From: Rhizobacter sp. SG703
Lineage (GTDB): Bacteria > Pseudomonadota > Gammaproteobacteria > Burkholderiales > Burkholderiaceae_C
Reading direction: 5' to 3'
Length of the DNA: 64,000 nt
NCBI RefSeq assembly: GCF_012275445.1
Contig: NZ_JAAZQK010000001.1
Span: 62,001 to 126,000 of the forward strand
Each line of letters starts with the position of its first letter. Position 1 is the first letter of the stretch. A program made the position numbers and the translations under genes. This document shows positions 8,700-18,289 of the stretch, piece after piece. Under the pieces are notes generated by a model. That model made no database searches and had not been told where the DNA came from. It saw nothing but the letters and a program-made list of their open reading frames with translations.

Positions 8700-9614
8700 A
8701 TGTTCTCCCTCTCTCAGCGCGCGATGCGCCGCATGACGGGCCTGCTGCTGCTGGCAGCCGCCAGCGGCGGGGCATGGGCCCAGGCGCACACCGACACGAT
8801 GGCCAAGATCCGCGACAGCAAAGTCATCGTGCTTGGCGTTCGCGAGGCCGCGCGGCCGTTCTCGTTCCTCAACGACCAGAAGCAACCGGTCGGCTACTCG
8901 GTCGACCTGTGCCTGAATGCCGTCGAAGGCATCAAGCGCGAGCTGAAGCTGCCCGACCTGAAGGTGCAATACAAGGTCGTGAGCGGCCCGGAGCGGATCC
9001 CGAAACTGCTGAGCGGCGAGATCGACCTCGAATGCGGATCGACCACCAACACCCGCGCGCGCCAGGAGAAGGTCGACTTCAGCTACACCTTCTTCGTCGC
9101 GTCGATGCGCCTGCTGACGCCGAAGAACGTGCAGGTCGAGTCGGTCAAGGACCTGAACGGCATGCAGGTCGCGCTCAGCAAGGGCACCACCTCCGAGAAG
9201 CTCTTCAACCAGCTGGCCAACGGCGAACTGCATGCCAAGCTGGAGACCTTCGCGAGCAACGGCGAAGCCTACAAGGCGCTGAAGGAAGGCCGCGTGCGCG
9301 CCTTCCCGCAGGACGATTCGCTGCTGCTCGGCCTGGCCTCCAACGACAAGGCGCTCGACACCTTCCAGGTCAGCAACCTGGCGCTGTCGGTCGAGCCCTA
9401 TGCAGTGATGCTGCGCAAGGGCGACACCGCGCTGCTCGCCTCGGTCGATCGCAGCTTGTCGCAGCTCTACGCCAGCGGCGAGATCAACGCGCTGTACACC
9501 AAGTGGTTCCTGACCGATGCGCTGACGATCAAGATGAGCCGCCTGACGCGCGACAGCTTCGTGCGGCCGAACAAGGAAGCCGGCGTCGCGATGCTGCTCG
9601 GCTTCTCGATCTGA
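8700..9614 (+). CDS. glutamate/aspartate-type ABC transporter substrate-binding protein
   Basis: 304 residues, periplasmic solute-binding protein family 3 (GltI-like). A signal peptide (residues 1-24, ending AWA) is followed by DTMAKIRDSKVIVLGVREAARPFSFLN, the standard first strand and ligand loop. GYSVDLCLNAVEGI, LECGSTTNT and the conserved domain-crossing region follow. It should bind an acidic or amide amino acid in the periplasm. There is no permease or ATPase next to it, so it either serves a transporter elsewhere or is a solo sensor-type protein. Shine-Dalgarno GGAG at 8689-8692. The promoter carries a perfect inverted repeat over its -10. The gene converges on the TauD-like gene with only 12 bases between the stops. 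Confidence 0.88.
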   Translation: MFSLSQRAMRRMTGLLLLAAASGGAWAQAHTDTMAKIRDSKVIVLGVREAARPFSFLNDQKQPVGYSVDLCLNAVEGIKRELKLPDLKVQYKVVSGPERIPKLLSGEIDLECGSTTNTRARQEKVDFSYTFFVASMRLLTPKNVQVESVKDLNGMQVALSKGTTSEKLFNQLANGELHAKLETFASNGEAYKALKEGRVRAFPQDDSLLLGLASNDKALDTFQVSNLALSVEPYAVMLRKGDTALLASVDRSLSQLYASGEINALYTKWFLTDALTIKMSRLTRDSFVRPNKEAGVAMLLGFSI

Positions 9615-9626
9615 TCGCCTGACCGC

Positions 9627-10550
9627 TCAGCCCGCGCTGCGCGCCGTGGTCGGCCGCACGCGGCTGCGCTGGCCGTCGACCGCCACCGGCACGTCGCCGC
9701 GCACCGTGATGCGGCGCATCACGCGGTGCGCATCGCCATAGTCGTTGATCGCGTAGTGCTGCGTCGCGCGGTTGTCCCAGACCGCGACATCGCCCTCGGC
9801 CCAGCGCCAGCGCACCGTGTTCTCCAGCCGCGTGATGTGGTTCTGGAAGACCGCGAACAGGTGGTCGCTGTCCTGCGTGTTGCAGCCGATGAAGTTCTTG
9901 ATGAAATGGCCCGAGACCAGCGTGCGCTCGCCGGTCTCCGGGTGCAGGCGCACCAGCGGGTGCTCGGCCTGGATCAGGCGCGACGTGAAGACCTCGTGGT
10001 AGCGCTTCGCGCCGTGCGCATCGGGCGCCACGCGGGTGGCGGCATAGTCGTAGTCGTTGCCGTGCAGCGCCCACAGGGTCTCGGCCAGCGCCTTCAACGC
10101 GGGCGTCAGCTCGTCGTACGCGGCCGCGGTGTTGGCCCAGACGGTATCGCCACCGTACGGCGGCAGCGTCACCGCGCGCAGGATCGACACCTGCGGGTAG
10201 TCGACCTCGAAGGTCACGTCGGTGTGCCACGAATTCGCTCGGCCGCCATGGTGCGAGTCGAGCTCGAGGATCTGCGTGCCGTCCTTCGACGGCACTGTCG
10301 GGTGGTCGACCAGCTCGCCGAACAGCCGCCCGAAGGCCTGCTGCGCGGCATCGTCCAGCTGCTGCTGGCCGCGGAAGAACAGCACCTTGTGGCGGTACAG
10401 CGCCTGCCTGATCGCGGCGAAGGTCGCGGCCGGCAGCGTGCCCGACAGGCGCAGCCCGCGCACTTCGGCGCCGATGCGGCCGGACACCGGCGCGATGTCG
10501 AGTTCGGCCGGGGCGGCCGCAACGGTGGGCGGGTTCAACACAGCACTCAT
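9627..10550 (-). CDS. TauD/TfdA-family Fe(II)/2-oxoglutarate dioxygenase
   Basis: 307 residues. The iron-binding facial triad is visible: WHTD (His109, Asp111) and His265 in NRATQHYAI, with 2-oxoglutarate-binding Arg276/Arg280 in HRVMRR. The family oxidises taurine, other alkylsulfonates or alkyl sulfate esters to release sulfite or sulfate. The sulfonate transporter genes and the flavin monooxygenase upstream on the same strand support an organosulfur substrate; which one cannot be told from sequence. AGGAGAA stands 8 bases before the start. It is the last gene of the operon, 38 bases after the LLM gene. Confidence 0.88.
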   Translation of the reverse strand: MSAVLNPPTVAAAPAELDIAPVSGRIGAEVRGLRLSGTLPAATFAAIRQALYRHKVLFFRGQQQLDDAAQQAFGRLFGELVDHPTVPSKDGTQILELDSHHGGRANSWHTDVTFEVDYPQVSILRAVTLPPYGGDTVWANTAAAYDELTPALKALAETLWALHGNDYDYAATRVAPDAHGAKRYHEVFTSRLIQAEHPLVRLHPETGERTLVSGHFIKNFIGCNTQDSDHLFAVFQNHITRLENTVRWRWAEGDVAVWDNRATQHYAINDYGDAHRVMRRITVRGDVPVAVDGQRSRVRPTTARSAG

Positions 10551-10588
10551 CGGAGTTCTCCTGGTGGATCGGGGGACAAATTCGCGAC

Positions 10589-11944
10589 TCAGGCGGCACG
10601 CGCCGCAGGCGCCTGCGCATAACGGCTGGCCGGGCGCTCCAGCCCGAGGTTCTCGCGCAGCGTGCGGCCTTCGTAGGCGGTGCGGAACAGCCCGCGGCGT
10701 TGCAGCTCCGGCACCACCAGCTCGACGAACTCGTCGAGCGACTGCGGCAGCACCGGCGGCATCACGTTGAAGCCATCGGCCGCGCCGTTCTCGAACCACG
10801 ACTGCATCCGGTCGGCGATGGTCTTGGGCGTGCCGACCACCACCCAGTGGCCGCGCGCGCCGGCCAGGTACTCGTACAGCTGCCGCACGGTGAACTTCTC
10901 GCGGCGCGCGAGTTCGATCACCACATGGGCGCGGCTGTTGATGCCCTTCGGCGGCTCGGGGTAGTGCGGCGGCGGGGCGTCCAGGTTCCAGCGGCGCAGG
11001 TCGTCGTTCGGCCAGAACGGCGCGAGCGTGTCGAGCCCGACCGCCGGGTGGATCAGCCGCTGCAGCTCGGCCCACCGGGCCTGCGCCTCCGCCTCGGTGC
11101 GGCCGATCACCGGCGAGATGCCCGGCAGCACCAGCAGCTGCCCCGGGTGGCGGCCGTGCTTCGCCATGCGGCCCTTCACGTCCTGGTAGAACGCACGCGC
11201 CTCGGCCTCGCTGGTCCACGCGGTGAAGATCGCCTCGGCGGTCGCGGCCGCGAGCTCCTTGCCGTCTTCCGACGAACCGGCCTGCACGATCACCGGGTGG
11301 CCCTGCGGCGAGCGCTCGATGTTCAGCGGCCCCTTCACCTTGAAATGCTTGCCGACGTGGTTCAGCGCATGCAGCTTCTTCGGGTCGAAGTACACGCCCG
11401 ACGCCGCATCGCGCACGAAGGCATCGTCGTCGTAGCTGTCCCACAGCCCCTTGACGACCTCGACGAACTCGTGCGCCCGCTCGTAGCGCAACGCAGGGTC
11501 GGGGTGGGCCTCGAGCCCGAAGTTGCCGAACACGTTCTCGGCGCTGGTCGTCACCACGTTCCAGGCCGCGCGGCCCTTGCTCAGGTGGTCGAGCGATGCG
11601 AACTTGCGCGCCAGCAGGAACGGGTCTTCGTAGGTGGTCGACGCCGTCGCGACGAAGCCGATGTGCTTCGTCACCGCCGACAACGCGGCCCACAGCGTCA
11701 CCGGCTCGAAGTACGACACGCGGCCCTGGCGGCTCAGCGACTCGTCGTCGCCGCGGTGCTGCAGCCCGGGGCTGTCGGCGACGAAGACCTGGTCGAACAG
11801 GCCGCGCTCGGCGGTCTGCGCGACCTGGATGTAGTGGTCGATGTTGACGCCGGAGTCGATCTGCGAACCCGGGTGGCGCCACGCGGCCACGTGGTGGCCG
11901 GTGGCCATGATGAAGGCGCCGAGGCGCATCTTCCGGTCGGACAT
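10589..11944 (-). CDS. NtaA/SnaA/DszA-family FMN-dependent monooxygenase
   Basis: 451 residues, bacterial luciferase-like TIM-barrel monooxygenase that uses reduced FMN from a partner reductase. Typical stretches are [33 protein letters not shown] and [16 protein letters not shown]. Members include nitrilotriacetate monooxygenase and dibenzothiophene-sulfone monooxygenase; in this transporter context an organosulfur substrate is likely. The start at 11944 has GAGGAA upstream. The longer reading frame to 12034 overlaps the ATPase gene and lacks homology. It follows the ATPase gene after 31 bases and precedes the dioxygenase gene. No flavin reductase is in the cluster. Confidence 0.88.
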   Translation of the reverse strand: MSDRKMRLGAFIMATGHHVAAWRHPGSQIDSGVNIDHYIQVAQTAERGLFDQVFVADSPGLQHRGDDESLSRQGRVSYFEPVTLWAALSAVTKHIGFVATASTTYEDPFLLARKFASLDHLSKGRAAWNVVTTSAENVFGNFGLEAHPDPALRYERAHEFVEVVKGLWDSYDDDAFVRDAASGVYFDPKKLHALNHVGKHFKVKGPLNIERSPQGHPVIVQAGSSEDGKELAAATAEAIFTAWTSEAEARAFYQDVKGRMAKHGRHPGQLLVLPGISPVIGRTEAEAQARWAELQRLIHPAVGLDTLAPFWPNDDLRRWNLDAPPPHYPEPPKGINSRAHVVIELARREKFTVRQLYEYLAGARGHWVVVGTPKTIADRMQSWFENGAADGFNVMPPVLPQSLDEFVELVVPELQRRGLFRTAYEGRTLRENLGLERPASRYAQAPAARAA

Positions 11945-11975
11945 GGGCGTTCCTCGAGAATGGTTGTCGTCGGGT

Positions 11976-12812
11976 TCAGAGCGCAAACCGCAGCCCGGTC
12001 GGCAGCGCGATGCGCGGGTCGAGCCGGCCGGCATGGCGGGCCTGCGTCGCCTGCTCGGCCTCGCCGGCGAACTCGGCGAGCACGTCTTCCTTGACGCGCG
12101 AGAAGGCCAGCCCGACGCGGTCGCGCGGGTGATCGAGTGCTACCGGCACGATGCGGCGGATGCGGCCCGGCCGCGGCTCCATCACCACCACCTTGTCGCC
12201 GAGGTAGATCGCCTCTTCGACGTCGTGCGTCACCAGGATCATCGTGATGCCCTCGGCCTGCCAGATGCGGTGCAGCTCCTGCTGCAGGTGGGCGCGCGTC
12301 AGCGCATCGAGCGCGCCGAACGGTTCGTCGAGCAGCAGCACCTCGGGCCGGTTGACGAGCGCGCGCGCAATCGCCACGCGCTGCGACATCCCACCCGACA
12401 GCTGGTGCGGCCAGGCCGTCTCGAAGCCTTCGAGCCCGACCAGCGCGATGTGCTCGCGCACGGTGTCGGCCTTCTGCGCCTCGCCCAGCCCGCCGTTCAG
12501 CAGCCCGAGCCCGATGTTCTGCTCGACGGTCAGCCACGGGAACAGCCGGTGCTCCTGGAACACGATGCCGCGGTCGAGGCTGGTGCCGACGATGCGCTCG
12601 CCGTCCAGCAGCACCTCGCCCTGGTAGTCGTCTTCCAGCCCGACGATCAGCCGCAGCAGCGTCGACTTGCCGCAGCCGCTGCTGCCAACGATGCTGACGA
12701 ACTCGCCCGGGTCGACGGTCAGCGTGATGTCTTCCAGCACGCGCAGCGGGTCGCCGCGCACGTCGTACTGCTTGCTCAGGTGCTGGATCTGCAGGGTGCC
12801 GGCGTTCGCCAT
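11976..12812 (-). CDS. sulfonate/taurine-type ABC transporter ATP-binding protein
   Basis: 278 residues, SsuB/TauB-like ATPase that drives uptake through the two permeases encoded upstream. Walker A GSSGCGKST (43-51), Q-loop Gln86, signature LSGGMSQR (138-145), Walker B VLLLDEP (158-164) and the switch His in VTHDVEEA are all intact, so it should be active. It lies 30 bases after the second permease gene on the same strand. The C-terminal tail (about 40 residues past the core) is typical of the sulfonate group. Confidence 0.9.
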   Translation of the reverse strand: MANAGTLQIQHLSKQYDVRGDPLRVLEDITLTVDPGEFVSIVGSSGCGKSTLLRLIVGLEDDYQGEVLLDGERIVGTSLDRGIVFQEHRLFPWLTVEQNIGLGLLNGGLGEAQKADTVREHIALVGLEGFETAWPHQLSGGMSQRVAIARALVNRPEVLLLDEPFGALDALTRAHLQQELHRIWQAEGITMILVTHDVEEAIYLGDKVVVMEPRPGRIRRIVPVALDHPRDRVGLAFSRVKEDVLAEFAGEAEQATQARHAGRLDPRIALPTGLRFAL

Positions 12813-12842
12813 GGTGGGGTCCTCGTTGATGTCCGGAAGGGG

Positions 12843-13625
12843 TCAGAACTGCGCGACCGAGCGGCCGCGCCACGCAAGGGCCCGGGCCTCGATGCGGCCG
12901 GCGATCCAGTTCAGCGCGAAGCCGACCGCGCCGACCACGATCACGCCGAACAGCACCTGGTCCATCCGGAAGTGCTCGCGGCCGTCGATCATCGTGTTGC
13001 CGATGCCCTGGCCGGAGACGAGCAGGTACTCGGCGCCGAGCGTCGCGAGCCAGGCGTAGATCAGCCCCAGGTGGATGCCGGCGAAGATCGATGGCGATGC
13101 CGACGGCAGGATCACGCGGGTCCAGGTCTGCCACCGGCCGAAGCGCAGCACGCGGGCCACTTCGAGCAGGTCGGCGGGCACGCTGCGGATGCCTTCGAAG
13201 GTGTTCAGCACCACCGGGAAAAATGCAGCCAGCGACAGGAAGGCCACCTTCGCGGCGTCGCCGAGCCCGAACCACACCGACAGCAGCGGGATCCACGCGA
13301 ACAGCGAGATCTGCTTCAGCGTGTGGAAGCTTGGGCCCGCCAGCCTCTCGAACAGCCGCGACGCGCCGAGCGCCGCGCCGAACGCGAGGCCGGCGAACGC
13401 GCCGATCGCGAAGCCGACCAGGTCGCGCCGCAGGCTTGCCGCGAGCGCCGCGAACACCTGGCCCGACGCGACCTGCTCGACCGCCGTCTGCCACACCTTC
13501 GCCGGCGACACCAGCAGCGGCGAACTCGACACGCCGAAGCGCACCGCGGCCCACCACGCGAGCAGCAGCAGCGCCGGCAGCACGAAGCCGCGCAGCGGTT
13601 TCGGGACGAGCCTGGCAACGAGCAT
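12843..13625 (-). CDS. sulfonate-type ABC transporter permease (second of two)
   Basis: 260 residues with about six hydrophobic segments and the EAA-type cytoplasmic loop (NTFEGIRSVPADLLEVARVLRFGRW) that contacts the ATPase. It belongs to the SsuC/TauC group of inner-membrane permeases. Its ATG shares one base with the stop of the preceding permease gene (TGATG), so the two are translationally coupled. The pair is similar in family but clearly different in sequence, suggesting a heterodimeric channel. Confidence 0.88.
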   Translation of the reverse strand: MLVARLVPKPLRGFVLPALLLLAWWAAVRFGVSSSPLLVSPAKVWQTAVEQVASGQVFAALAASLRRDLVGFAIGAFAGLAFGAALGASRLFERLAGPSFHTLKQISLFAWIPLLSVWFGLGDAAKVAFLSLAAFFPVVLNTFEGIRSVPADLLEVARVLRFGRWQTWTRVILPSASPSIFAGIHLGLIYAWLATLGAEYLLVSGQGIGNTMIDGREHFRMDQVLFGVIVVGAVGFALNWIAGRIEARALAWRGRSVAQF

Positions 13626-14461
13626 CAGAAGGCCTCCCGGCGCCAGCGCAGCAGCCGGTGCTCGACCAGCGCCAGCAGCGTGTCGAGCGCGAAGCCGACG
13701 GCGCCGACCACCGCCACCGCGGCCAGCACCACGTCGAGCTGGAACAGCTGGCGGCCGTAGACGATCATGAAGCCCAGGCCTTCGCTCGACGCCAGCAGCT
13801 CCACCACCACCAGCGCCAGCCATGCATGCGTCAGGCCGTAGCGCACGCCGTTCCAGATCGGCGCGAGCGCGGCCGGGAACACCACCCGCGACAGCAATTG
13901 CCAGCGCGTGAACTTCAGCACCCGTGCCACCTCGATGTGGCGGGTCGGCACGCCTTCGATGCCCTTGCAGGTGTTCAGCGCGATCGGCACCAGCGCCGCC
14001 TTGCTGACCAGGATGACCTTCAGCGCCTCGTCGATGCCGACCAGCAGCATCAGCAGTGGCAACCAGCCGAGCACCGGCACCTGCGCGAACACCTTGAAGC
14101 TCGGGTAGACGTAGTCCTTGACGGTCGGCGACAGGCCCATCGCGACGCCGAGCGACAGCCCGCCGACCAGGCCGACCGCGAAGCCCGCCAACACGCGCAG
14201 CAGGCTGACCTGCAGGTGGGCCCACAGCTCGCCGCTGAGCAGCGAATCCTTGAAGGTGAGGGCGACCGCCTCGGGGGCCGGCAGCACCTGCGGTGCGATC
14301 CATTCGAAATGCGCGGCGACGGTCCACAGCGCGAGCACCGTCAGCGGCAGCGGCCATGCGAGCAGCCTGTCGCGCAGCGCCGGCCACGTCGGCCATGAGG
14401 TCGGCGGCGCGACGGGCGCAGCCAGCGGCATCGGCAGATCGGCCAGGCTCACGGGCCTCAT
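13625..14461 (-). CDS. sulfonate-type ABC transporter permease (first of two)
   Basis: 278 residues, SsuC/TauC-like inner-membrane permease with a proline-rich N-terminal tail, about six membrane segments and the EAA loop NTCKGIEGVPTRHIEVARVLKFTRW. Its start overlaps the stop of the binding-protein gene by four bases (ATGA), and its own stop overlaps the next permease start. Standard SsuABC systems have one permease gene; two here imply two different half-channels. Confidence 0.88.
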   Translation of the reverse strand: MRPVSLADLPMPLAAPVAPPTSWPTWPALRDRLLAWPLPLTVLALWTVAAHFEWIAPQVLPAPEAVALTFKDSLLSGELWAHLQVSLLRVLAGFAVGLVGGLSLGVAMGLSPTVKDYVYPSFKVFAQVPVLGWLPLLMLLVGIDEALKVILVSKAALVPIALNTCKGIEGVPTRHIEVARVLKFTRWQLLSRVVFPAALAPIWNGVRYGLTHAWLALVVVELLASSEGLGFMIVYGRQLFQLDVVLAAVAVVGAVGFALDTLLALVEHRLLRWRREAF

Positions 14462-15543
14462 CGCGTGGCCGCCAGGCTGCTGCCGACCAGGCGACCGTCG
14501 GCGGCGTACTCGGGCCAGAAGCCTTCGAGCTGCTGCGATTTCAGCGCGGCGTCCAGGAAGCGCCGGTCGAACCAGCTGTCGATCTCGGGCTGGCTGCGGA
14601 TCAGCTTCAGCGCGAACGCTTCACCGGCCGCATCCTTGTAGCGGGCGACGAGGAAGGGGTCGAGCAGCGGCGACAGGCGCACCCGCAGCGGCTGGCCGGT
14701 GAAGTCCTCGCGCCAGTACTTCTCGGGCAGTTCGGCCTTGCCCCATTGCGCGAACAGCTCGCGGCGCTGCGCTTCGTCGGCGTAGCGGCGCGCGGTCTTC
14801 ACGACGGTGTCGACCACGCGCTGCACGATCTGCGGCTGCCGGGTCGCGAACTCGTCGCTGACCAGCAGCACCGTCTGCCGCGTGTAGCGGAACGAGTCCT
14901 GCGCAGCCGACCACACCACCTTCGCGGCGCCTTTGTCGCGCAGCGCGAAGAGCTCGACATGGCCGAACGCCGCATCGATGTCCTTGGTGGTCAGCGCGGC
15001 CTGCGCGGCGGCGGTGTCGAGGTTGATCAGCCTGAGGTCGCTCTCCTTGAGGCCCTTCGCGGCCAGCGCGCGCACCGCGGCCAGGTGCAGGTTGGTGCCC
15101 TTGAAGACGGCGACGCGCTTGCCCTTCAGGTCTTCGAGCTTCGCGATCGTGGAATCGGGCGGCACGCCGAGGTACAGCCCGTTGCGCACGCCGCTGCCGA
15201 CGATGATGCGGGTCTTGACGCCGCCGGCGCGGTGAACGATCGACGGCAGGTCGCCTTGCCACGCGAAGTCGAGCTGCTTGTTGACCAGCGCCTCATTGAC
15301 GGCCGGGCCGGCGCCCTTGAAGAAGATCCACTCGACCTGGATGCCGTCCTTCACGAACTCCTGCTCGAGCAGCCCTTGCGAATTGACGAGGCCGACGGTC
15401 GAGCCGCCGGTGCGCGGCGGCGTGCCGACACCGCCGGTGGCGATGCCGATGCGGATCACCGCGGGCGGCTGGGCCAGCGCGGTCGCGGTGGTCGCGAGCA
15501 GCGCGAGCAGCGTGGCGAAGCGGCGAACAAGTCTCAGGTTCAT
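14458..15543 (-). CDS. sulfonate-type ABC transporter substrate-binding protein
   Basis: 361 residues, NMT1/SsuA-like periplasmic binding protein and first gene of the organosulfur operon. A signal peptide ends near residue 25 (TALAQ). IRIGIATGG, the DFAWQGDLPSIVHRA region and KLEDLKGKRVAVFKGTNLH are the conserved ligand-site and hinge parts of the family. The upstream region holds TGCATATGCA (15624-15633), a short palindrome of unknown role. The ATGA overlap couples it to the first permease gene. Confidence 0.87.
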   Translation of the reverse strand: MNLRLVRRFATLLALLATTATALAQPPAVIRIGIATGGVGTPPRTGGSTVGLVNSQGLLEQEFVKDGIQVEWIFFKGAGPAVNEALVNKQLDFAWQGDLPSIVHRAGGVKTRIIVGSGVRNGLYLGVPPDSTIAKLEDLKGKRVAVFKGTNLHLAAVRALAAKGLKESDLRLINLDTAAAQAALTTKDIDAAFGHVELFALRDKGAAKVVWSAAQDSFRYTRQTVLLVSDEFATRQPQIVQRVVDTVVKTARRYADEAQRRELFAQWGKAELPEKYWREDFTGQPLRVRLSPLLDPFLVARYKDAAGEAFALKLIRSQPEIDSWFDRRFLDAALKSQQLEGFWPEYAADGRLVGSSLAATR

Positions 15544-15671
15544 GGAGCGTCCGGAGAAGAAGCGGGGATCGATGCGAGATCATCGAAGTCCCCATGGACG
15601 CTGTGAACTGAGCATTTCGCGTTTGCATATGCAGACAAGCCGTTCGGGCGCGGTGCCGCCCGGTGTCCGCG

Positions 15672-17816
15672 TCAGGGGCGTGAACCCCACCGGATCCGCC
15701 CCATCAGCGGATCGCTGATGCTGTCGTCGCCGTTCTCGACGTGCCCGGCGAAGCGCGCGACGAATGCCGCGTCGCCGTCGACGGTGATCTCCAGTTCGTA
15801 CCAGCCGCGGCTGCGCTCCAGCGGCCAGTACTTCGAGGTCGACTGGTTGACCCTGAGCCTGTCGCCCCAGCGGTCGTCGCCGGCGCCGTCGCGATGCTCG
15901 CGGTGGTCGCTGCCGGCATACCCGTCGCGCACCCGCAGGCTCACCGGCTGCGGACCGACGTTCGTGATCGTCAGCGTGATGCCGAGCCGTCCTTCGTCGT
16001 AGCTCGCGCGGACCAGCAGCTTGCTGGCGTCGGCCCGCACCTTGCCCTTGAACGCGCGCAGGAAACCGTTCGGCCCGGTGACCGAGAGGTCGTAGGAGCC
16101 GTCATCGGCCGCCGCCGCCCAGCTGGCCGACAACAGGCGCTGCGGTTCGACCGTGAAGTTCCGCGGCGCCTGAGAGGCCAGCCCCGATCGCACGTGGAAC
16201 ACCGCGGCCGCCTTGCCGGTGTTGCCGAAGTTCAGCTGGAACGACGCCGCCGCGGTGTTCGCCGCGCCATCGGCATGCAGCACATACGGCAGCGCGCGCG
16301 CCGGCCGCACGCCGGGCTCCTGCACCGGCAGCACCGGCGAGGCCGGCGGCACGATCGTGTAGTCCGGGTGCCGCACCAGGTCGGCCGGCATCAACCCGGC
16401 GGTGCTCGGCAGCCGCACGCGGTCGTGGTCGGCGCGCGAGAAATCGAGCGTCGACGTCAGGTCGCCGGCCACCGCGCGCCGCCACGGCGTGATGTTGGTC
16501 TCGACGAGTTGCGGATGCGCCTTCGCATGGCGAGCCTCGATGAAGCGGATCACCGACGTGTGGTCGAACACCTGCGAATTGACCCAGCCGCCCTTGCTCC
16601 ACGGCGACACCACGATCATCGGCACCCGCATGCCCAGCCCGTACGGCGCGCTCGGGTGCGTCGCGTCGCCGGCCGGGTAGATCTCGTTGACGGTGTCGAC
16701 CGTCGATGCGCCTTGCCCGGCGAACGGCGGCGTCGGCGGCACCGCGTGATCGAAGAAGCCGCCTTCCTCGTCGTAGTTGACGAACAGCACCGTCTTGCCG
16801 AAGACGTCCGGGTTCGACGCCAGGATGTCGATCACCTGCGACGTGTACCACGCGCCGAAGTCGGCCGCATGGTTCGGATGCTCGCTGAAGGCCTCCGGCG
16901 CGACGATCCACGACACCGCCGGCAGGCGGCCGGTGCGCACGTCCTCGCGCAGCGCGTCGAACAGGCGCGCCGGGTCGCGGTTCAGCGCATTGACCTGCGT
17001 ACCGGTGCGCGCCCCGAGCGCCAGCGGCGAGCCCTCCGGCGCGTTCTGGTACTGGTGGAAGTACAGCAGCGAGTTGTCGCCATAGTTGCCGATATAGGCG
17101 TCCGAGGTCCAGCCCCAGAAGCCGGCGGCGTTCAGCCCGACGCCGACGTCCTGGTAGACCTTCCAGCCGATGCCGGCCTGCGTCAGCCGCTCGGGGAAGG
17201 TGGTCCAGTCGTAGCCGGCTTCGGCATTGGTGATGACCGGCCCGCCTTGCCGGCCGTCGTTGCCGACCCATCCGGTCCACAGGTGGTAGCGGTTCGGATC
17301 GGTCGGCCCCATCACCGAGCAGTGGTAGGCGTCGCAGATGGTGAATGCATCGGCCAGCGCGTAGTGGAACGGGATGTCGCGGCGCGTGTGGTACGTCATC
17401 GTCACCGAGCCCTTGTTCGGCACCCACTGGTCGAAGCGGCCGCCGTTCCACGCCGCATGCGTGTCGTTCCAGCCGTGCGGCGGGTCGGGCAGGAAGGTCA
17501 GCCCGACATCGGGCACCGGCGGCCGGAACGGCAGCAGCGTGCCGGTCGCGGTCGGCTGGTACCACACCGGCTTGCCCGACGGCAGCGTCACCGCCCGCGG
17601 ATCGGCGAAGCCGCGCACGCCGCGCAGCGTGCCGAACAGGTGGTCGAACGAGCGGTTCTCCTGCATCAGGATCACGATGTGTTCGACGTCCTCGATGGTG
17701 CCGGTGCGGTGATGGGCCGGCACCGCCAGAGCATTCGCGATGCTGCCGGGCAGTGCGCCGCCGAGGCCGCTGGCGCCGATGAGCTTGAGGGCCTGGCGTC
17801 GATCGATGTGGGTCAT
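15672..17816 (-). CDS. phospholipase C, PlcH/PlcN type, Tat-exported
   Basis: 714 residues, within the usual range of phosphocholine-specific phospholipase C. The N-terminus DRRQALKLIGASGLGG has the twin-arginine Tat signal, as in Pseudomonas PlcH and PlcN. The catalytic phosphoesterase domain begins at VEHIVILMQENRSFDHLFGTLRGVRGF, with GPTDPNRYHLWTG and the metal-binding Asp/Glu/His positions further on. Two C-terminal DUF756-type beta domains follow (about 480-700). It hydrolyses phospholipid head groups outside the cell and is often linked to phosphate supply or virulence. It is a single gene, divergent from the GH48 gene, with 473 bases between the two starts. Confidence 0.92.
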   Translation of the reverse strand: MTHIDRRQALKLIGASGLGGALPGSIANALAVPAHHRTGTIEDVEHIVILMQENRSFDHLFGTLRGVRGFADPRAVTLPSGKPVWYQPTATGTLLPFRPPVPDVGLTFLPDPPHGWNDTHAAWNGGRFDQWVPNKGSVTMTYHTRRDIPFHYALADAFTICDAYHCSVMGPTDPNRYHLWTGWVGNDGRQGGPVITNAEAGYDWTTFPERLTQAGIGWKVYQDVGVGLNAAGFWGWTSDAYIGNYGDNSLLYFHQYQNAPEGSPLALGARTGTQVNALNRDPARLFDALREDVRTGRLPAVSWIVAPEAFSEHPNHAADFGAWYTSQVIDILASNPDVFGKTVLFVNYDEEGGFFDHAVPPTPPFAGQGASTVDTVNEIYPAGDATHPSAPYGLGMRVPMIVVSPWSKGGWVNSQVFDHTSVIRFIEARHAKAHPQLVETNITPWRRAVAGDLTSTLDFSRADHDRVRLPSTAGLMPADLVRHPDYTIVPPASPVLPVQEPGVRPARALPYVLHADGAANTAAASFQLNFGNTGKAAAVFHVRSGLASQAPRNFTVEPQRLLSASWAAAADDGSYDLSVTGPNGFLRAFKGKVRADASKLLVRASYDEGRLGITLTITNVGPQPVSLRVRDGYAGSDHREHRDGAGDDRWGDRLRVNQSTSKYWPLERSRGWYELEITVDGDAAFVARFAGHVENGDDSISDPLMGRIRWGSRP

Positions 17817-18000
17817 GCGGGGGTCTCCTGGAAGGGATGCCCACCGTAGGGGGCCCGCATGACAGCACGGTGTCGCGCCGTGGCGCTGACCGGATCAGTC
17901 GATCAATGGGGCCGTCATCGTCCTGAAACGCAAAGGCAGCTTGCATCTGACGGGGCTTTCCCGACTGCCGCGCTTGCGCGACGCGCCGCACACTGGTCGC

Positions 18001-18018
18001 GTTGAAATCGATTTCAAC
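18001..18018. promoter_or_regulatory. LacI-type operator, distal copy
   Basis: GTTGAAATCGATTTCAAC is a perfect 18-bp palindrome centred on CG. Its core TGAAATCGATTTCA matches the proximal copy at 18259 in 12 of 14 positions (TGAAANCGNTTTCA), the general shape of LacI/CcpA-family sites. It lies 185 bases upstream of the phospholipase C start and 272 bases upstream of GH48. Confidence 0.6.
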
Positions 18019-18258
18019 AGCAGTTGTAGACAGACCGTCCAGAACATCACGGCGCGCCGTCGCGAGACCGCCGCGCCGAGGGAAAGGAGACACGGAATGA
18101 TGCAGTTGCAGTTCCCCCGCCGGCCATCGGCCATCCCAGAGCGCCCGGGCATCCCAAGCCCGTCCTGACGCGCTCGAACGACCCGCGAATCGTTGTACCC
18201 GCCGCAGGCGCCCTGGCGCCGCGGCGGTGCTGTGCGCTCGACCGCAGTTTCATTGATA

Positions 18259-18272
18259 TGAAAACGTTTTCA
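18259..18272. promoter_or_regulatory. LacI-type operator, proximal to GH48
   Basis: TGAAAACGTTTTCA is a perfect 14-bp palindrome 17 bases before the GH48 start codon, just ahead of the ribosome binding site CAGGAGA. A repressor bound here would block transcription or its start. The second copy 256 bases away could allow looping or control of the divergent gene. The likely inducer is a cello-oligosaccharide, by analogy with other cellulase regulators; no regulator gene is in the window. Confidence 0.65.
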
Positions 18273-18289
18273 ATACAGGAGACCTTTCG

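Larger units (their letters stand above)
17817..18289. other. divergent intergenic region between phospholipase C and GH48 genes
   Basis: 473 bases without a convincing gene. It holds two palindromes of the LacI-family type, at 18001-18018 and 18259-18272. Promoters for either gene could not be fixed with confidence. Short open frames inside it lack ribosome binding sites and recognisable products. Confidence 0.6.

Noticed and set aside
10551-11882. The reading-frame extension of the TauD-like gene back to 11882
   Set aside because: It is out-of-frame sequence of the LLM monooxygenase gene; the dioxygenase homology and a good ribosome site begin at 10550.
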